Assembly (NCBI GenBank): GCA_027922465.2 | Contig: BQMF02000017.1 | Location: 1,798,001 to 1,862,000 of the forward strand | DNA from: Turritopsis dohrnii | Lineage: Eukaryota > Cnidaria > Hydrozoa > Anthoathecata > Oceaniidae | Direction: 5' to 3' | Length of the DNA: 64,000 nucleotides | Shown: positions 24,401-34,255 of the stretch, piece after piece | Position numbering within the stretch: the first letter of the stretch is position 1 | Layout: each line of letters opens with the position of its first letter | Program-made: the position numbers and the translations under genes | The notes under the pieces: model-generated | Told to the model about the DNA's origin: nothing | Seen by the model: the letters and a program-made list of their open reading frames with translations, nothing else | Databases searched by the model: none

Positions 24401-24991
24401 AATTTTCAATCCCGAGATAACAATAAATCAACTGTTTAAAAAAACAGTTGATCTATTGTTAATAAATAGTCACGTGGTGCGAATGTTAGACGACGCGAAC
24501 TGACGACATGAAAGTGAGGCTATTTCCATGGTTATTTTCACATCCATTGACGTAAAGAAAGAAACGTAAAGAAAAGGGGGAGGAATAAACCACAGAAAAT
24601 ATAATAGTTCTATTTAATTTAATGTTTACATAGAAATATAATAGTCCTTTATAACAAAGTAATACGAAACTTCTTGACACGCGCCAAATGATATTTTATT
24701 GTTTGTACTTTAACAATAGTTCTTTACAGAGAAAAAGTATGGAAAATCCTAAACTGTACTCATTCATTTACAAATATCAGCACTCTATAACTGACATCTC
24801 ATAGTATACAATATTATTATACCCCCTACGCGTAAACAATTTATTTGATACCTTTTCTTTAAAAGCGTGAAGATCAGGATGAAAGAGCAAGTTCTTTTGA
24901 GAGTTGTCTTTTAAAATTCATTTTTATTGATTTTTTTTTTTTTTACTTTGCAAAAAAGTGGGCCCCGGCCCCCCCAGTGTCGTCGGCCCTG
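21427..24991 (-). mobile_element. Complete hAT transposon (hAT 1), 5-bp target duplication
   Basis: 15-bp perfect inverted repeats CAGGGCCGACGACAC lie at 21427-21441 and 24977-24991, flanked by the direct repeat TCCAT (21422-21426 and 24992-24996). Length is 3565 bp. It carries one uninterrupted 797-codon transposase gene. It is inserted in a MULE gene whose frame is restored on excision. The TIR core CAGGG is typical of hAT. The 5-bp duplication departs from the usual 8 bp and fits the hAT5 group described in repeat databases (from memory). Intact ORF, perfect TIRs and identical TSDs suggest recent activity. Confidence 0.93.
21707..24100 (-). CDS. hAT transposase, intact (ZMYM1/TTF-type)
   Basis: Single 797-residue frame, no introns needed. 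Residues 1-65 are Ser/Thr-rich and disordered. About 84-150 form a TTF-type zinc region (NRSCQASWFKSFPWLHY, FCMYCIKH). About 150-390 is the DUF4371-like/RNase-H N-part, with the first catalytic Asp at about 280 (FFAVMADEYTDISN), the second at about 346 (AYDGASNMFG) and CQGHSLNLGIKS at about 374. The C-terminal hAT dimerisation region, about 715-770, contains ATSCTPERSFSTARRLKTWL with Glu at about 731. All DDE residues appear present. The start MIIDMSKSITDFLK gives the full family N-terminus; the second Met at residue 5 is an alternative start. It probably cuts and pastes its own TIR element in the nucleus. Confidence 0.93.
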   Translation of the reverse strand: MIIDMSKSITDFLKPSSSSRTDGSSSFSKEQTRSSNIQQPRRDESNNSSSGQSSSSNSNVTVPVHFQPGADYKFPMTKFGQKNRSCQASWFKSFPWLHYCKEKDAVFCMYCIKHKEKLTAEHNLEDAYIKKGFRNWKKAPKIFNDHNETKAHRAALAYESVVPQCGDVLEMTITEMNKKRLAERQYLLKIMDCIRYLARQGIAFRGDEGNDNLTQLFRLLNKNDIGILNRLDKDAKLESSQHKYLHNDIQNELIDLMAKQVLSEKLKSIRSSKFFAVMADEYTDISNKELLSMCFRWIDEQLKVHEDFVGYYELPNIKSDTIVECIKDALIRMQLSLKDLRAQAYDGASNMFGKNSGVSVQLLDTQPKALATHCQGHSLNLGIKSTMSNSKIMKDVMGTVTEIISLVKYSPKRENMLGNIKDLIYFESQHAEDEIAPAPALDKLSVTRWTVRGNAYQKIENNYDPLMKLWDVSLAAGKLESEVKARIIGVQNQMSDFQFFFGLNLSQRLFAISDNLSKTLQKESMSALEGLHLAELTIETYQGMRTVSNAKLFFDSISKKALDYNFVNKPELPRKRKRPNYRSIVDYMQIDGYDEKEDNAHHPSTPEEYYREHYFDTLDLIITSIKDQFNQPAFVAFLKLEQLLLNIINENNYDSELEFVVSTYKDDIDPDKIRTEAFSMSTMFKETSCKTFSDIFAHIKSLHSTKLKLIPNIITIIQLILINPATSCTPERSFSTARRLKTWLRSTMTTKRFNNLAILSTHKDLTDTINFIDIGNEFAAKHDVRKHNLGKFIPSDL

Positions 24992-25939
24992 TCCATTGTA
25001 TCCAAAGCAGCTTTCTGTCCATAATTGAAATGGCTGATAGCATCATATGTTGCAAAATACAATGCACTAAGCCCAACATGAGTAAATTTAGGAATATGGT
25101 TCCAAATGGTACCGTTGAATGACTCGTTGGCATTTTGTGTCTTCCCGTGCATAAATTTCTTCAACATTGACTCTTTACAGAGATCAAAATTGCTTTTCGA
25201 ACATCCAAAGGCAGTTCAACTTTAGATTTATATAAGGTGGTGTTGTTTAGGTGGTCAAGCTGATACTGGCACCAAGAATCACTAGCGTTTGGACACGTTT
25301 TATGATATCCAGCAACATGGTACATTGACCCGAGACAAGCTTTCCTCATTGCGTCTAGGTTTCCAACATTTTGCCTGAGAGCAATACCAAAATAGTTATA
25401 AAAAGAATTATAAAAAAGTCCATGTTTCTCAATAATATTCGATTCGGATGGGGGCAAGAAAATGTTGCATAGAATGTTAATTCATTGTTCGAATGTTTTC
25501 AAACCAAACTCCATTCATACTACAAAAACAAAAAAATATCTTGCAATTCGCAAAAATTAATCCACACAATATTTTTTGAAACAAGCAGTTTGTTGAAAAA
25601 CAATAAGAATAAAGCTGATGTCAGCAAAAAATTGACAAAAATATCTGTTTTTACGCATGTTTTATGACTTTCGTTTCTTATGACAAAGCCAAATTGTTCT
25701 TATGATAATTTTTTTTTACTTGAATTGAAACAGCAAAGTATAATGTGCACCCTGGCAAAGTTTGAAGTTCTATGTCTTCTTATTATTGAACAATGGACAA
25801 TTATATCTAGATACTTTTCAATAAAAGAGCTTTTTTCAAGCTTATCATTTTATAAGCGCTCCGTATTAATAAAATGCTGAATGTTCAAAATAATTAAAAA
25901 ACAATAATCATAATCTACAGAATAAAATCATCATCATCA

Positions 25940-26140
25940 TCATCCACTAGTGGAAACCTCTTCGTAATCATCGACATCGCCATCTTCCACAACGTTATTT
26001 GAACAACTAACACATCCACACAGTTCTGTACAAGCTAGACCAAGCGATTTGCAACTGCAATTATTTCGTTGGCACATACTTTTTTGGCATTTACAAGATG
26101 TGAACTCCAGAATGCTTTCAGGTGCTGGTTTCTCCCTCAT
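25940..26140 (-). pseudogene. Cys-rich CXC-motif ORF fragment (copy 2)
   Basis: Near-identical duplicate of 7336-7536, with CQRNNC in place of YQRNNC, so one additional Cys completes the CxC spacing. This copy may preserve the ancestral sequence better. The same acidic tail and the same lack of an upstream gene apply. Confidence 0.5.
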
Positions 26141-26239
26141 CCATTTGATCGGTAACTTTCCATCTTCTATCGTCCAACCTATAAAAGTATTATCAGATAG
26201 ACTAGACTCGCCAAGGAAACAGCTGTTGGGATACGCTTA

Positions 26240-26500
26240 CTCACTTGCTCTTTATCTGGAAGATAAATCCCACTACCTCTAAAGCCTGAAACCAAATTGC
26301 AATTTGTGACTGCCGAACACAATTTCTTCAGTAGTCTGGGAAATTCTGCTTAATATCCCTTAATATCTTCGTCCATAGAGTTTTCATAACCTTGAAAACT
26401 GACACGTCAAGTGGCTGGCAGAGATGTGTTGAATTCGGTGGCATGGTAACAAACCTGATATTGTTAGCAACACAATAATCAATTACTTCAATTAACAGTT
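26240..26500 (-). pseudogene. pogo/jerky-like DDE transposase C-terminus (copy 2)
   Basis: Duplicate of 7641-7950 with a small deletion near 26350 and more substitutions. The IPPNSTHLCQPLDVSVFK block (third catalytic Asp) is still readable on the minus strand near 26400-26450. Confidence 0.55.
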
Positions 26501-26889
26501 CTAATATTTAAAACAAACTCAATTCTTTTGAGGCCATTAATCCACTTTAAATTAGAATTTTCAAAATGGTACATTTGAGTCAAAAATGATATTTTTGTAT
26601 TTACCAAGTTAAAGTAAGACTTTGAGGAGTAAAATGTTTTTGGAAATTTTGTTCGGTTGCTATGGAAACGACAAAATATGGTAGAATTTGGCAAAATTAT
26701 ATCTCTTCACCGCCCCTAATTCCTTAATAACTATAAGGCCAAATCACTTGATTTTTGGATATGTGATAGATATAGGGATATATCCACAACGTGAACTAGA
26801 ATCTACTGTCAAAATTTGAGTTAAATCAAATAAGCCATTCAAGTATTAAAAAAGACAAGAAAAAATTTAAACAGCTACATTTCCACTTT

Positions 26890-28200
26890 AAATCATATCA
26901 AAATGCTCCAGCGTCATGCAAATCACCTTCTTTTTTGTATGTTTTGTCACTTTTGCTCTTAACCTTAGCTCTAATAACTTTTCTTCCCTTTTTAACCTCA
27001 CGTTTGTCCTTATATGCGGCGTTGTGTAAGCGCTTTCGATTTATCTTATGAAAACTTCTTGAGCACTACATTGCCGGAGCAATACCCAACTTTTCAAACA
27101 TAAGTACAACTGCCTTCCAGCTAATATTAAAATGTGCAACAACATCATGCACACCAAATCTAAGTAAACTAATTCCAACATAATTGACTTTAGGAATACG
27201 TTCCCAAATCATATTATTGAAACACTCGTTCCAGTTTTGGTTATTTTCATGTGAACATTTTTTCAATACTTGATCGTCCGTCAAATCTGTGTACACTTTC
27301 TTTATTTGGCAAACAATTTCAGTTGAAAATTCCTTTCCTGGCTTGTACAATGTTGTTCCCATGGCTTTGTCCTTTTTGAATTGGCACGGGCATTGCACGG
27401 GCCATTGGGGCAATGATCGTGCCGCTTATTTTTCTTGGTAGAGGCGACATGAAGATAAGAACCAAAAATTGCTTTTTTCGTTGAACTGTTTTGTTTTTCA
27501 TATCGCGGAGTCTGGTCCCCGCTTTTGGACATGCCCAACACATTCGATTTTTCAATAGCAATGCCATCGTACGTTTTTTCGATTTGACTTAACTTAACAC
27601 AAATCATGTTTCTCAATGCTACAGTTGAAAATAGATTTTGCGCCCAACAACTTCCATTCCACCAGCTGATCCGTGATAGTTCATGTGCATTACCTCTCAT
27701 ATGTTTCAAGGATCCATACTCTTTTTCTTTGCACTTGCGACAGGTGCTGCTGACAGGCTGAACATCTAACACTTTCCCATTCTCTAAGCCGATTGCTGCA
27801 ACATTGCCATTCAAAGACTAGTAACCAGTGTTGCCACGTTCAATCATCAGAGACTGCGATATCAATGAGACCGGCTTCCGACACCAGTGGGGCTTTCTCT
27901 CGGATATCTTTAGCAGTATCAGCCGTGGTTACTTTCGCTACAGCTGTAATGACCAATCGAAGAGCTGTTGAGATTTTGGCTGGGTCATTGGACGTGGCAT
28001 ATCTAAAACGACAAGCAGCTTTTCAAGAGACGCATAACCTTTTTTTGATCGCAATCCATAAACCACACGTTTATTGATATCGAGGGCCTTCCTCTTTCGC
28101 TTACCATGTTTATTTCTCTGAATAAGATTTCAAGTTAAATATATCCACCACCAGGGGTCACCAGTGTTTTCTCAAGCTAACCTTTGTCAATGACAATGGA
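26890..28200 (-). pseudogene. Mutator-like transposase (MULE 2, copy 2)
   Basis: Same gene as 13561-14725, with the C-terminal part retained. 27814-27302 holds AAIGLENGKVLDVQPVSSTC and later CPNGPC. 27413-27066 holds FTDLTDDQ-like YTDLTDDQVLKKC, then NNMIWERIPKVNYVGISLL and VVAHFNISWKAVV. It continues past one TAG into a Lys-rich tail (YKDKREVKKGRK) ending HDAGAF. The N-terminal FTSLEKPL region is decayed near 28020. Frameshifts inactivate it. Confidence 0.8.
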
Positions 28201-28699
28201 ACTTTGGAAAAATAAATTACATAGGTAGACAAAGGAATTAACATAAAATATTTTTTCTCTACCAAGTATTTTCCGAATATCAGCCGCCTAGATACAAGAA
28301 TATTAGTTTTTCAACAGAAAGAAAGCACGCACAAGCTGTAACATGTAAAATATGCATTCAAAACTTTCCTGTTTATGTTATTTTCTCGCTAAACACAATT
28401 TGCTGAAAAGTTTAAGACAATTGGTAAAGTTCTTCAAGAGATATCTTGTTTTGCAGACACACAGAAAGCGGAAAATTGCGTTATGAGAATATAAGCAACA
28501 AATTTTAAGAAAATGTGCTTACATTGTATTTTTGGCTTCGTACTGTCTTAAACACTCTAATTTGTCTCAAAATGCTCCTTTAGAATAAGAAAGTGTAGGC
28601 TCTTGATCTTTTTCCTTATCTAAATATCCTTTGTTTTAAATGTCTGAGTGTCATTCTCCTCTTTTTTGTCTTTTTGTCTTTCTATTCATACTTATTAAT

Positions 28700-29399
28700 C
28701 TGTGATTATCAATTGCATGACGTCTATTTCCAGTTTGTCGTCCAACTCTCACTCCTAGTTCTTAATACAGATCTCAAACCAACAAAACCATCATTAAAAT
28801 TTATAACAGCTGAGTTTACAGCTATATCCGGGGTATATTAATCTATACATGACCACGACGTTGCCAAGTTTTCTTCAACTGATACTTAACTGATACTTGA
28901 CACTATGTCATTATGACTGCACACTGGACAGGAAGGCAATTAAATATCTTTTTCAAAGTACTGAAGTTAATTATGAAAATAAAATCAACATCATTCCCAT
29001 CTAATTTTTCTGAAATATGGAATTTTTTTTTGCACTTGCAGAGCCTGTTTCTTAGTGGTTCTTTTCCAAGCATTTCTTTTTTTCTAAATCATACCTGTAC
29101 GTTTCTTTATAACGTCTTTTTCGTTTTCTGGATAGATCTTCAGGCATATTTAATAAATAAATTACTTATATGTATCTAGAAGAAAACACAGAAAATATAC
29201 AGTAATTTAAACAACAAATAAAGCACCAAAGAACCCAGAGACAACCCATGAAAAATTTACAGCTTCAAAAGTCCTCCTTTTGAGCATTTTAAGGCACAAA
29301 TCATAAAAAATTAACTTCATTTTCAGTTTCTGCAATACATTTTCCGCCAAAAACACCCCAAAAAATAATCTTAAAGAAACGACATTTTGCTGCAATTAA
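28700..29399. other. No gene; one stray MULE phrase
   Basis: Near 28870-28856 the minus strand reads TWQRRGH, the conserved MULE phrase, without surrounding homology. The rest is AT-rich with no supported frame. Confidence 0.4.
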
Positions 29400-30400
29400 T
29401 GGTGATGTACCTTAAGTTGACAAATTTGGATTTAGGAAGTCTCTCTCAAATATTACCATTTAATGCTTCATTCTGATTTTGTGTCTTTCCCTGCAAGCAT
29501 TCCTTTAAAAGCTTTTCTGAACTTAGGTCTTCGAATATTGGCTTAACATGCTGCTTAATAATAGATAACGGTAAGCCAGGACCAGGTTTGTGCGTCTCGG
29601 TTCCTGCAGCTTTGTCTCATTGATACTTACACCAACGATACAGAGCTATACAAACAGTCGCCATCACTAACTGTCTTCACCAGGTGGGCAGTAAGCGGTA
29701 TGGTAATTTTGATCTCTTTCAGAAGCTACATGAAACAAGGTGGCCCGAACAGCTTTTTGCATACCAGGCAAATCATTTGGATTTTTGGCGAATAGTGATA
29801 CCATAAAAATTTTGAAGTCGGTTAATTGTACGTTTTGTTAATTTTCCTTTACCGCCAAGACCTTTAAGATTTTTTTTAGTTTCAAACCTGTTTCCCCAAC
29901 CATCTTTAGGACATGACCAATGCATTGCAGTTTCTTAACTTTGAGTTCAGGGTTGTTATTTTCAACAGCATCGTGGTCTTTGCTATCACCGTCGCCATAT
30001 AGTTCTGCATATCAAACATTATATTTTTCGCTTGATCGACCGAAAATTCTTAAGGCTCCTTCCACTTCAATCCCTCCTGCAGAACCTTTGTAGTTATAAT
30101 TACAAATATGCGTTCCTTTCCATTCTTCATATTTAATAGGATTCTGCAGCCTTGTTTCTTCCATGCTTCTGCAACCTTTACATTATATACTCATAGATCG
30201 ACTACTTTTTTCATTATCCATTCAAATGGTATTTGAATTATGCATCCATTTAAAAAAGAGTAGCCACGACGTTTGATACTGGGATATCCTTAAATTCATC
30301 TGGGGACAGAGAATATTTAGAGCGAAGGCCCTGAATAGCATCAGGCACTGTATCTTTTGCAACAGTCTCTGTAATTTTTGCTAATTTTTTAATTACTTTG
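29400..30400 (-). pseudogene. Mutator-like transposase remnant (MULE 4, copy 1)
   Basis: Minus strand from 30400: DTVPDAIQGLRSKYSLSPDE, then the KGC/YNYKGSAGGIEVEGALRI region, NDLPGMQKAVRATLFHVASE, CPPGEDS, and after a 35-bp foreign insert (29635-29669) WCKYQ. Then come PGLPLSIIKQHVKPIFEDLS, GKTQNQNEALNG and ERLPKSKFVNLRYI, where homology ends. The fragment is contiguous with the MULE consensus order apart from stops and the 35-bp insert, which derives from the OTU coding start. Confidence 0.75.
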
Positions 30401-30936
30401 TCATAATTTAAATAAACGTGTTCGGGCTATGAGTTTAATGATAAAAAGTATCAGGAAAAGCTTCATGATTATATAATAGAAAAATAAGAGTGACGAATAT
30501 TTTTCTAAAAACTATATATTCGGCTACACATTTCAGTGGCCATCATCAGAGCAAAAATACTTACTCAACAGGTTTATATATCTGTTTGTATATATTTGCC
30601 GGGGCGGAGGCTTCATTATTTTTTAGTAACGGCTCAACCTTTGGAATTCCAACAAGAATTCTGATTCCCCGATAACCCGATTTACGGACAAGTGCTTAAA
30701 AACAGGGGAAGGTTTTAGCTTTCCGTATCAGCTATACCATCATGAACCCGAAAAAGCAAAATTAGCTTTCAGTAAACATTAAGAATAGAAACTAGTAACA
30801 AAATTTTTATTCAATATAAACACAAAATATACATAAATAAAAAATAAATACAAACTATATTAAAAGTGAACGTCTTTTATGTACAATTTAATCTAAATAG
30901 TCTGTTATATCTCTTCAGTCGTAACACGCTAACTTT
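30401..30936. other. Insertion present only in copy 1 of duplication B
   Basis: Copy 2 reads straight across (about 35017-35028), so some 0.5 kb was gained here or lost there. A CTGATGATGGCCACTGAAAT motif on the minus strand near 30530-30550 loosely resembles phrases near Penelope-like element ends. That link is weak and no frame is supported. Confidence 0.35.
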
Positions 30937-31172
30937 CAGGAGGGAACTTCCAGTTTCAGAATTATATTGTTTCATTTTTTTAATTATTTTTTTTCATTAT
31001 CCGATAGAAGAAGATTCATCAGAAACTAATAAAATGTAACGGAGATTGAACGTCATCATTCAGTTTAAACAAAACAGTCGAAATAATAAAAAGTATAAAA
31101 ATAAACTAACAAAAATAGACCGTAAATTTACATCAATTACATTTACTTTACTCTTCCATAATTTTTGTGAGT

Positions 31173-31754
31173 TTAGTTTTGATGTAAATTCACGGTGCTG
31201 TTATAGATAATTACTCCCCTCCCCCCATTTTGATAATCGACCCGTCTTCCACGCCCGCTGTCTTTTCCTCTTCCACGCCCTGTGCTCCCTCTTCCTCGAC
31301 CTTTCCAACTAAAACTGGGCCGATCAGCCCCGCCCAGTTCCTTCTATTTCTTGTATGACTTTCTTGAACTTGGGCCAGGGTGATCGACCCGATACTTGAG
31401 GAAGTCTTTGTAGCTTAATTCTGAAATAGGAATAACAGTATATAAAGAAACGAATAAACGAATTGATCAATGAAATGAAAATTGAACTTACTGGACGTCG
31501 CTGTTGCAGCTGTTGCTGTAGCTCTTGCAGTTTGTGTTGTTACTGTTGATGTTGCCGTTATTGTTGATGTTGGGTTTATTGTTTGTTTATTGCTGTTGTT
31601 GTTTCCGTTATTGGTGTTGTTGCTACTGTTTGGGCTAAAAGATAAAACATAAACGTAAAGGTTAAATTCAAGATATCATATATTATGGTGATTCAGCATG
31701 ACAGGCACTACCATCCATTTTCTTGATTTTGTTCTTTTCTGTTTTTTCTACTAT
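31173..31754 (-). pseudogene. RG-rich protein, three candidate exons (copy 1)
   Basis: Minus-strand blocks have matching splice signals and phases. Exon 31754-31712 (acceptor TTTAG, donor GTAGTG) encodes SRKNRKEQNQENG. Exon 31634-31492 (acceptor TTTTAG, donor GTAAGT) encodes an Asn/Thr-rich stretch. Exon 31420-31173 (acceptor TTTCAG) encodes LSYKDFLKYRVDHPGPSSRK, then WKGRGRGSTGRGRGKDSGRG and ends NLHQN. Phases join without shift. One in-frame TAG lies in the last exon at KK*KELG; copy 2 has Cys there. RG boxes often bind RNA, but the function here is unknown. It lies just downstream of the hAT gene on the same strand. Confidence 0.45.
31492..31634. repeat. CTGTTG/GTTGTT low-complexity stretch
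   Basis: Trinucleotide-biased sequence that encodes the Asn/Thr run of the RG-rich ORF. It is shortened to 75 bp in copy 2 (35543-35617). Confidence 0.7.
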
Positions 31755-32245
31755 CTAAATGAAATAATATATATGTCATCACAGAAAACAGCTAACAATA
31801 CGGTGGTTGTTCACCATTGACTTTCGGTTCTTGAAATCTAACTTTAATGGATTTAGATTTCACTTAACAGGGCGCACCACGTGAAGAAAAGTCATTGGAT
31901 TTTGCACCCCAAAAGTAGAACTGTATCTAAATTAGATACTTCTTTTAAGGAGATGGATAGATATGTATCATGGAAAAATAAAACCATGTAGCAAAATCTA
32001 AACATCATTTAAGTAAGGTAGTCAGAAGTATTTCCAGCTATTGTTGTGCATATACAGTGAATAGTCCATAAATACCAATACAGAACTGTCCACACAACAT
32101 AATACTTCCTATTTTAACTGAGGGGGAATGACCATAAACATGGCAGCTGAAGCCATGCAACAAAGTGTTAAGTCAATATCCCCATAAAACAGAAAAGAAG
32201 TATATACAGTTCATATTAACATCCATTCATTTGGTTCACATATAC

Positions 32246-33430
32246 TCACTCAGTGAAACGCAACCTCCGATTATTTAACGCAAATTTGTCAATCACTGCG
32301 TTAATATCAGGAACAATTTCTTTATGGATATTCAAAAAAGCAATTCCATTCAAGCGATCATTAACCATTGTATTTTTTGTAAAACCTTTAAGCCTTTTCA
32401 AAGCTGAAAAAGATCTCTCATACTCACAAGTTGTAACAGGTAAAGTGCCCAAAATTCTCAAAGCAACCTTAATATTTTCAAAACCAGGAAAGTTTTTTAC
32501 CTTCAGAGTTTCTGAGACATCTTTTGGTTAGCAACCAGAATAATCTCTCCAAAACTGCTGCCATAACAGTATTTCATCATCTATAGAAATAAAATAGGAC
32601 TTGGCATGTTGTCAATATAAAAATCAAAAAATACCTTGAATTTTTCAATCCAAGTATCATCATCGCCAGACCATAAGTTCATTTTCTGTGGCAAGATGTT
32701 TAATCCATGCAAAGGCAACAAACTATCGGCATTGAATCTCCTATCCAGTTCTGTATTTAAATGATCTAACACAGGAACTGTTAATGTTTGTTTATAGTAT
32801 TCAGATGTACTACTTGAAAGCATATGAGCTTGCTTTTTCTGCTGCCATCAAATTCCAAAAAACAAAGAAAATCTTCTCTTATATTGCACTCCAAGAATTT
32901 ATTTGTCTTTATTTCTGATAAAATCTGGTCAGATATCACAGCCCCACAACACTTAATAATCTCATTCTGGCTAGTTTTGGAAATGTAAGTGGCATTCTTA
33001 TTATGCTTATCTAGATGTTCTTTTAATCCCAAGTCACCAGCACGAATTCTAAAATGGAGTAACTGAACAAAATTACAATTGATGCAAGCATTTTTCGATT
33101 GGATTCTATCGCTTGTTTCATTTGATTATCTATCATGACATCCGCAGCAACAAATTTACCAGTGGCACCACATAAGTACCTGGACAACACATCAAATGTC
33201 TCTTTATGTAAAGACGATTTCTCATGTGCAGAAAATCTTCTCGTGGCATCTCTCCAGTTCCTGAAAGGTTCAGTGCACAATTTTCACAATACTGAATTAG
33301 AAGCACTAGTTTTCCTATCAAGAAGGACACAAGCCAAACAGTATGCACCATCTGTACTTGGGGAATAACACAACCAAAAATAGGAATCTAGTCAGTTAAT
33401 CTGAAATGTCCGCCCATCTTTTTTACGAAA
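32246..33430 (-). pseudogene. hAT transposase part of the OTU-hAT gene (hAT 4, copy 1)
   Basis: Minus strand: near 33430-33310 SFIDNV...GRTFQI, then FWLCYSPSTDGAYCLACVLL and, from 33280, CTEPFRNWRDATRRFSAHEK (TTF/ZMYM-type zinc region). 33032-32880 gives GLKEHLDKHNKNATYISKTS and SDQILSEIKTNKF (DUF4371 start). After a deletion of the catalytic middle, 32823-32581 gives TVPVLDHLNTELDRRFN and 32461-32246 gives TCEYERSFSALKRLKGFTKN (hAT dimerisation). The DDE Asp-bearing blocks are missing, so it cannot be active. Its stop codon overlaps a GTGAGT donor-like site. Confidence 0.8.
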
Positions 33431-33475
33431 AACATGAGACTTCTCTGGCTTATTAACATTGTCAATAAATGATTA

Positions 33476-34255
33476 AATATCTTGCGGAGAAGCTGTAGAT
33501 AACTTGTCGATGTAGGTTGCAACATCACCATCTAATAACGCTAACTCTGTTTGTTCTACAGCATCTTTATGATGTTCTCTACCTTTTTCAATTGGGGTGT
33601 GGAAAATACACCAGCTTCTCCGATGTTGCTTGTGTTAACAATGACTTCTGGGATGAAGGTTTTCTTGAGTAACACAGGAAAGGATAAAGTTGTTTGAACC
33701 TTAGATGTTGTAAGACATGTTTCTGCAGTTCTTTTCCTTTTATAAAAAAACCCAAGAACCAATGGAACAAAGTGATTATGGGAAAAAGTGCTCGAGGTTT
33801 GTGTACCCTCAAAACAAAACAAAACAAAACATGGATTGTGATGTTTGAAGATATTTCCTTGAGCTTACGAGGTTTCACTAACTGGTCAAACAACAGTTTG
33901 TTTCGAACTGATCCAAATAATGGATAATGTGCACTTATAGGAAGACCAATTACTGATGAACGTCCCAACAAACATAAGGAAGAGCACCTATTTTGTTCTT
34001 TGCAATTTCGCTTCGCTTCCTCTTTAACTACAGACACGCCATCAGTTATATCTAAAACATCAGATGATGAGCTGTATTTCAACATCGAAAGTATGTTCCC
34101 TTTAAATGTTTTCCCTTGATCTTCAATAAATGTTTTTAACAGCAGAGGGTATTCGCTTTAAAAGGTTGCTTTCAACCAAAGTTCTAATGAAGTAAGAGCC
34201 CTTAGCAAACTCACTATTGAATTATCTCCAAATAATGCTAACGATACAGAGCTAT
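33476..34255 (-). pseudogene. OTU-type cysteine protease domain of the OTU-hAT gene (copy 1)
   Basis: Minus strand from about 34270: DGDCLYSSVS (the catalytic Asp/Cys box of OTU proteases), LLRALTSLELWLKATF, then 34085-33588 with VIGLPISAHYPLFGSV, and after a TTTTG-repeat frameshift FEGTQTSSTFSHNHFVPLVL (the catalytic-His region). The reading then continues toward the hAT zinc region (VATYIDKLSTASPQDI, one TAA, SFIDNV). OTU enzymes cleave ubiquitin chains; whether this one did is unknown. A short deletion near 33590 adds a second frameshift in this copy. Confidence 0.65.
33807..33830. repeat. AAAAC pentanucleotide repeat (copy 1)
   Basis: Four units of AAAAC (TTTTG on the coding strand) inside the OTU coding region. 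One extra unit shifts the frame; with one unit fewer, HVLFC would run directly into FEGTQT. Confidence 0.85.

Larger units (their letters stand above)
21313..25457 (-). pseudogene. Mutator-like transposase C-terminal half interrupted by hAT 1 (MULE 3)
   Basis: The 25457-25161 frame reads NSFYNYFGIALRQNVGNLDAM and CPNASDSWCQYQLDHL. After a frameshift, 25167-24992 reads GKTQNANESFNGTIWNHIPK and FNYGQKAALDTM. The frame then meets the hAT right end. At the hAT left end (21426-21313) it resumes as MEALNVEPGVQKLCG and ends at a TAG after a basic tail (HRKKASQNS). Removing the hAT and one TCCAT repeat joins the two halves in frame. The N-terminal half of the transposase is missing. Confidence 0.85.
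20629..28699. repeat. Segmental duplication A, copy 2 (split by 20687-25616)
   Basis: 20629-20686 plus 25617-28699 corresponds to 6937-8138 plus 13014-15189. The 4.9-kb gap here holds MULE 3 with hAT 1 nested inside. This copy lacks the Tigger and SINE present in copy 1, so those insertions postdate the duplication, while the MULE/hAT insertion is private to this copy. Confidence 0.8.
29635..34240. repeat. Tandem duplication B, copy 1
   Basis: The unit runs from the 35-bp sequence starting ACGATACAGAGCTATAC (29635) to the next occurrence at 34241. It holds MULE 4, an RG-rich spliced ORF, an hAT transposase and its OTU domain. Copy 1 is 4606 bp. It keeps about 240 bp of hAT zinc-finger sequence that copy 2 lost, and has a private insertion near 30401-30936. 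Confidence 0.9.

Noticed and set aside
32240..32250. Splicing of hAT 4 into the RG-rich exons through the GTGAGT at its stop codon
   Set aside because: The donor is good, but direct joining to the exon at 31754 gives an immediate stop, so phases do not support it.
33694..33927. Plus-strand 77-residue ORF duplicated at 37438-37671
   Set aside because: It is antisense to the OTU domain, and its conservation follows from the tandem duplication.
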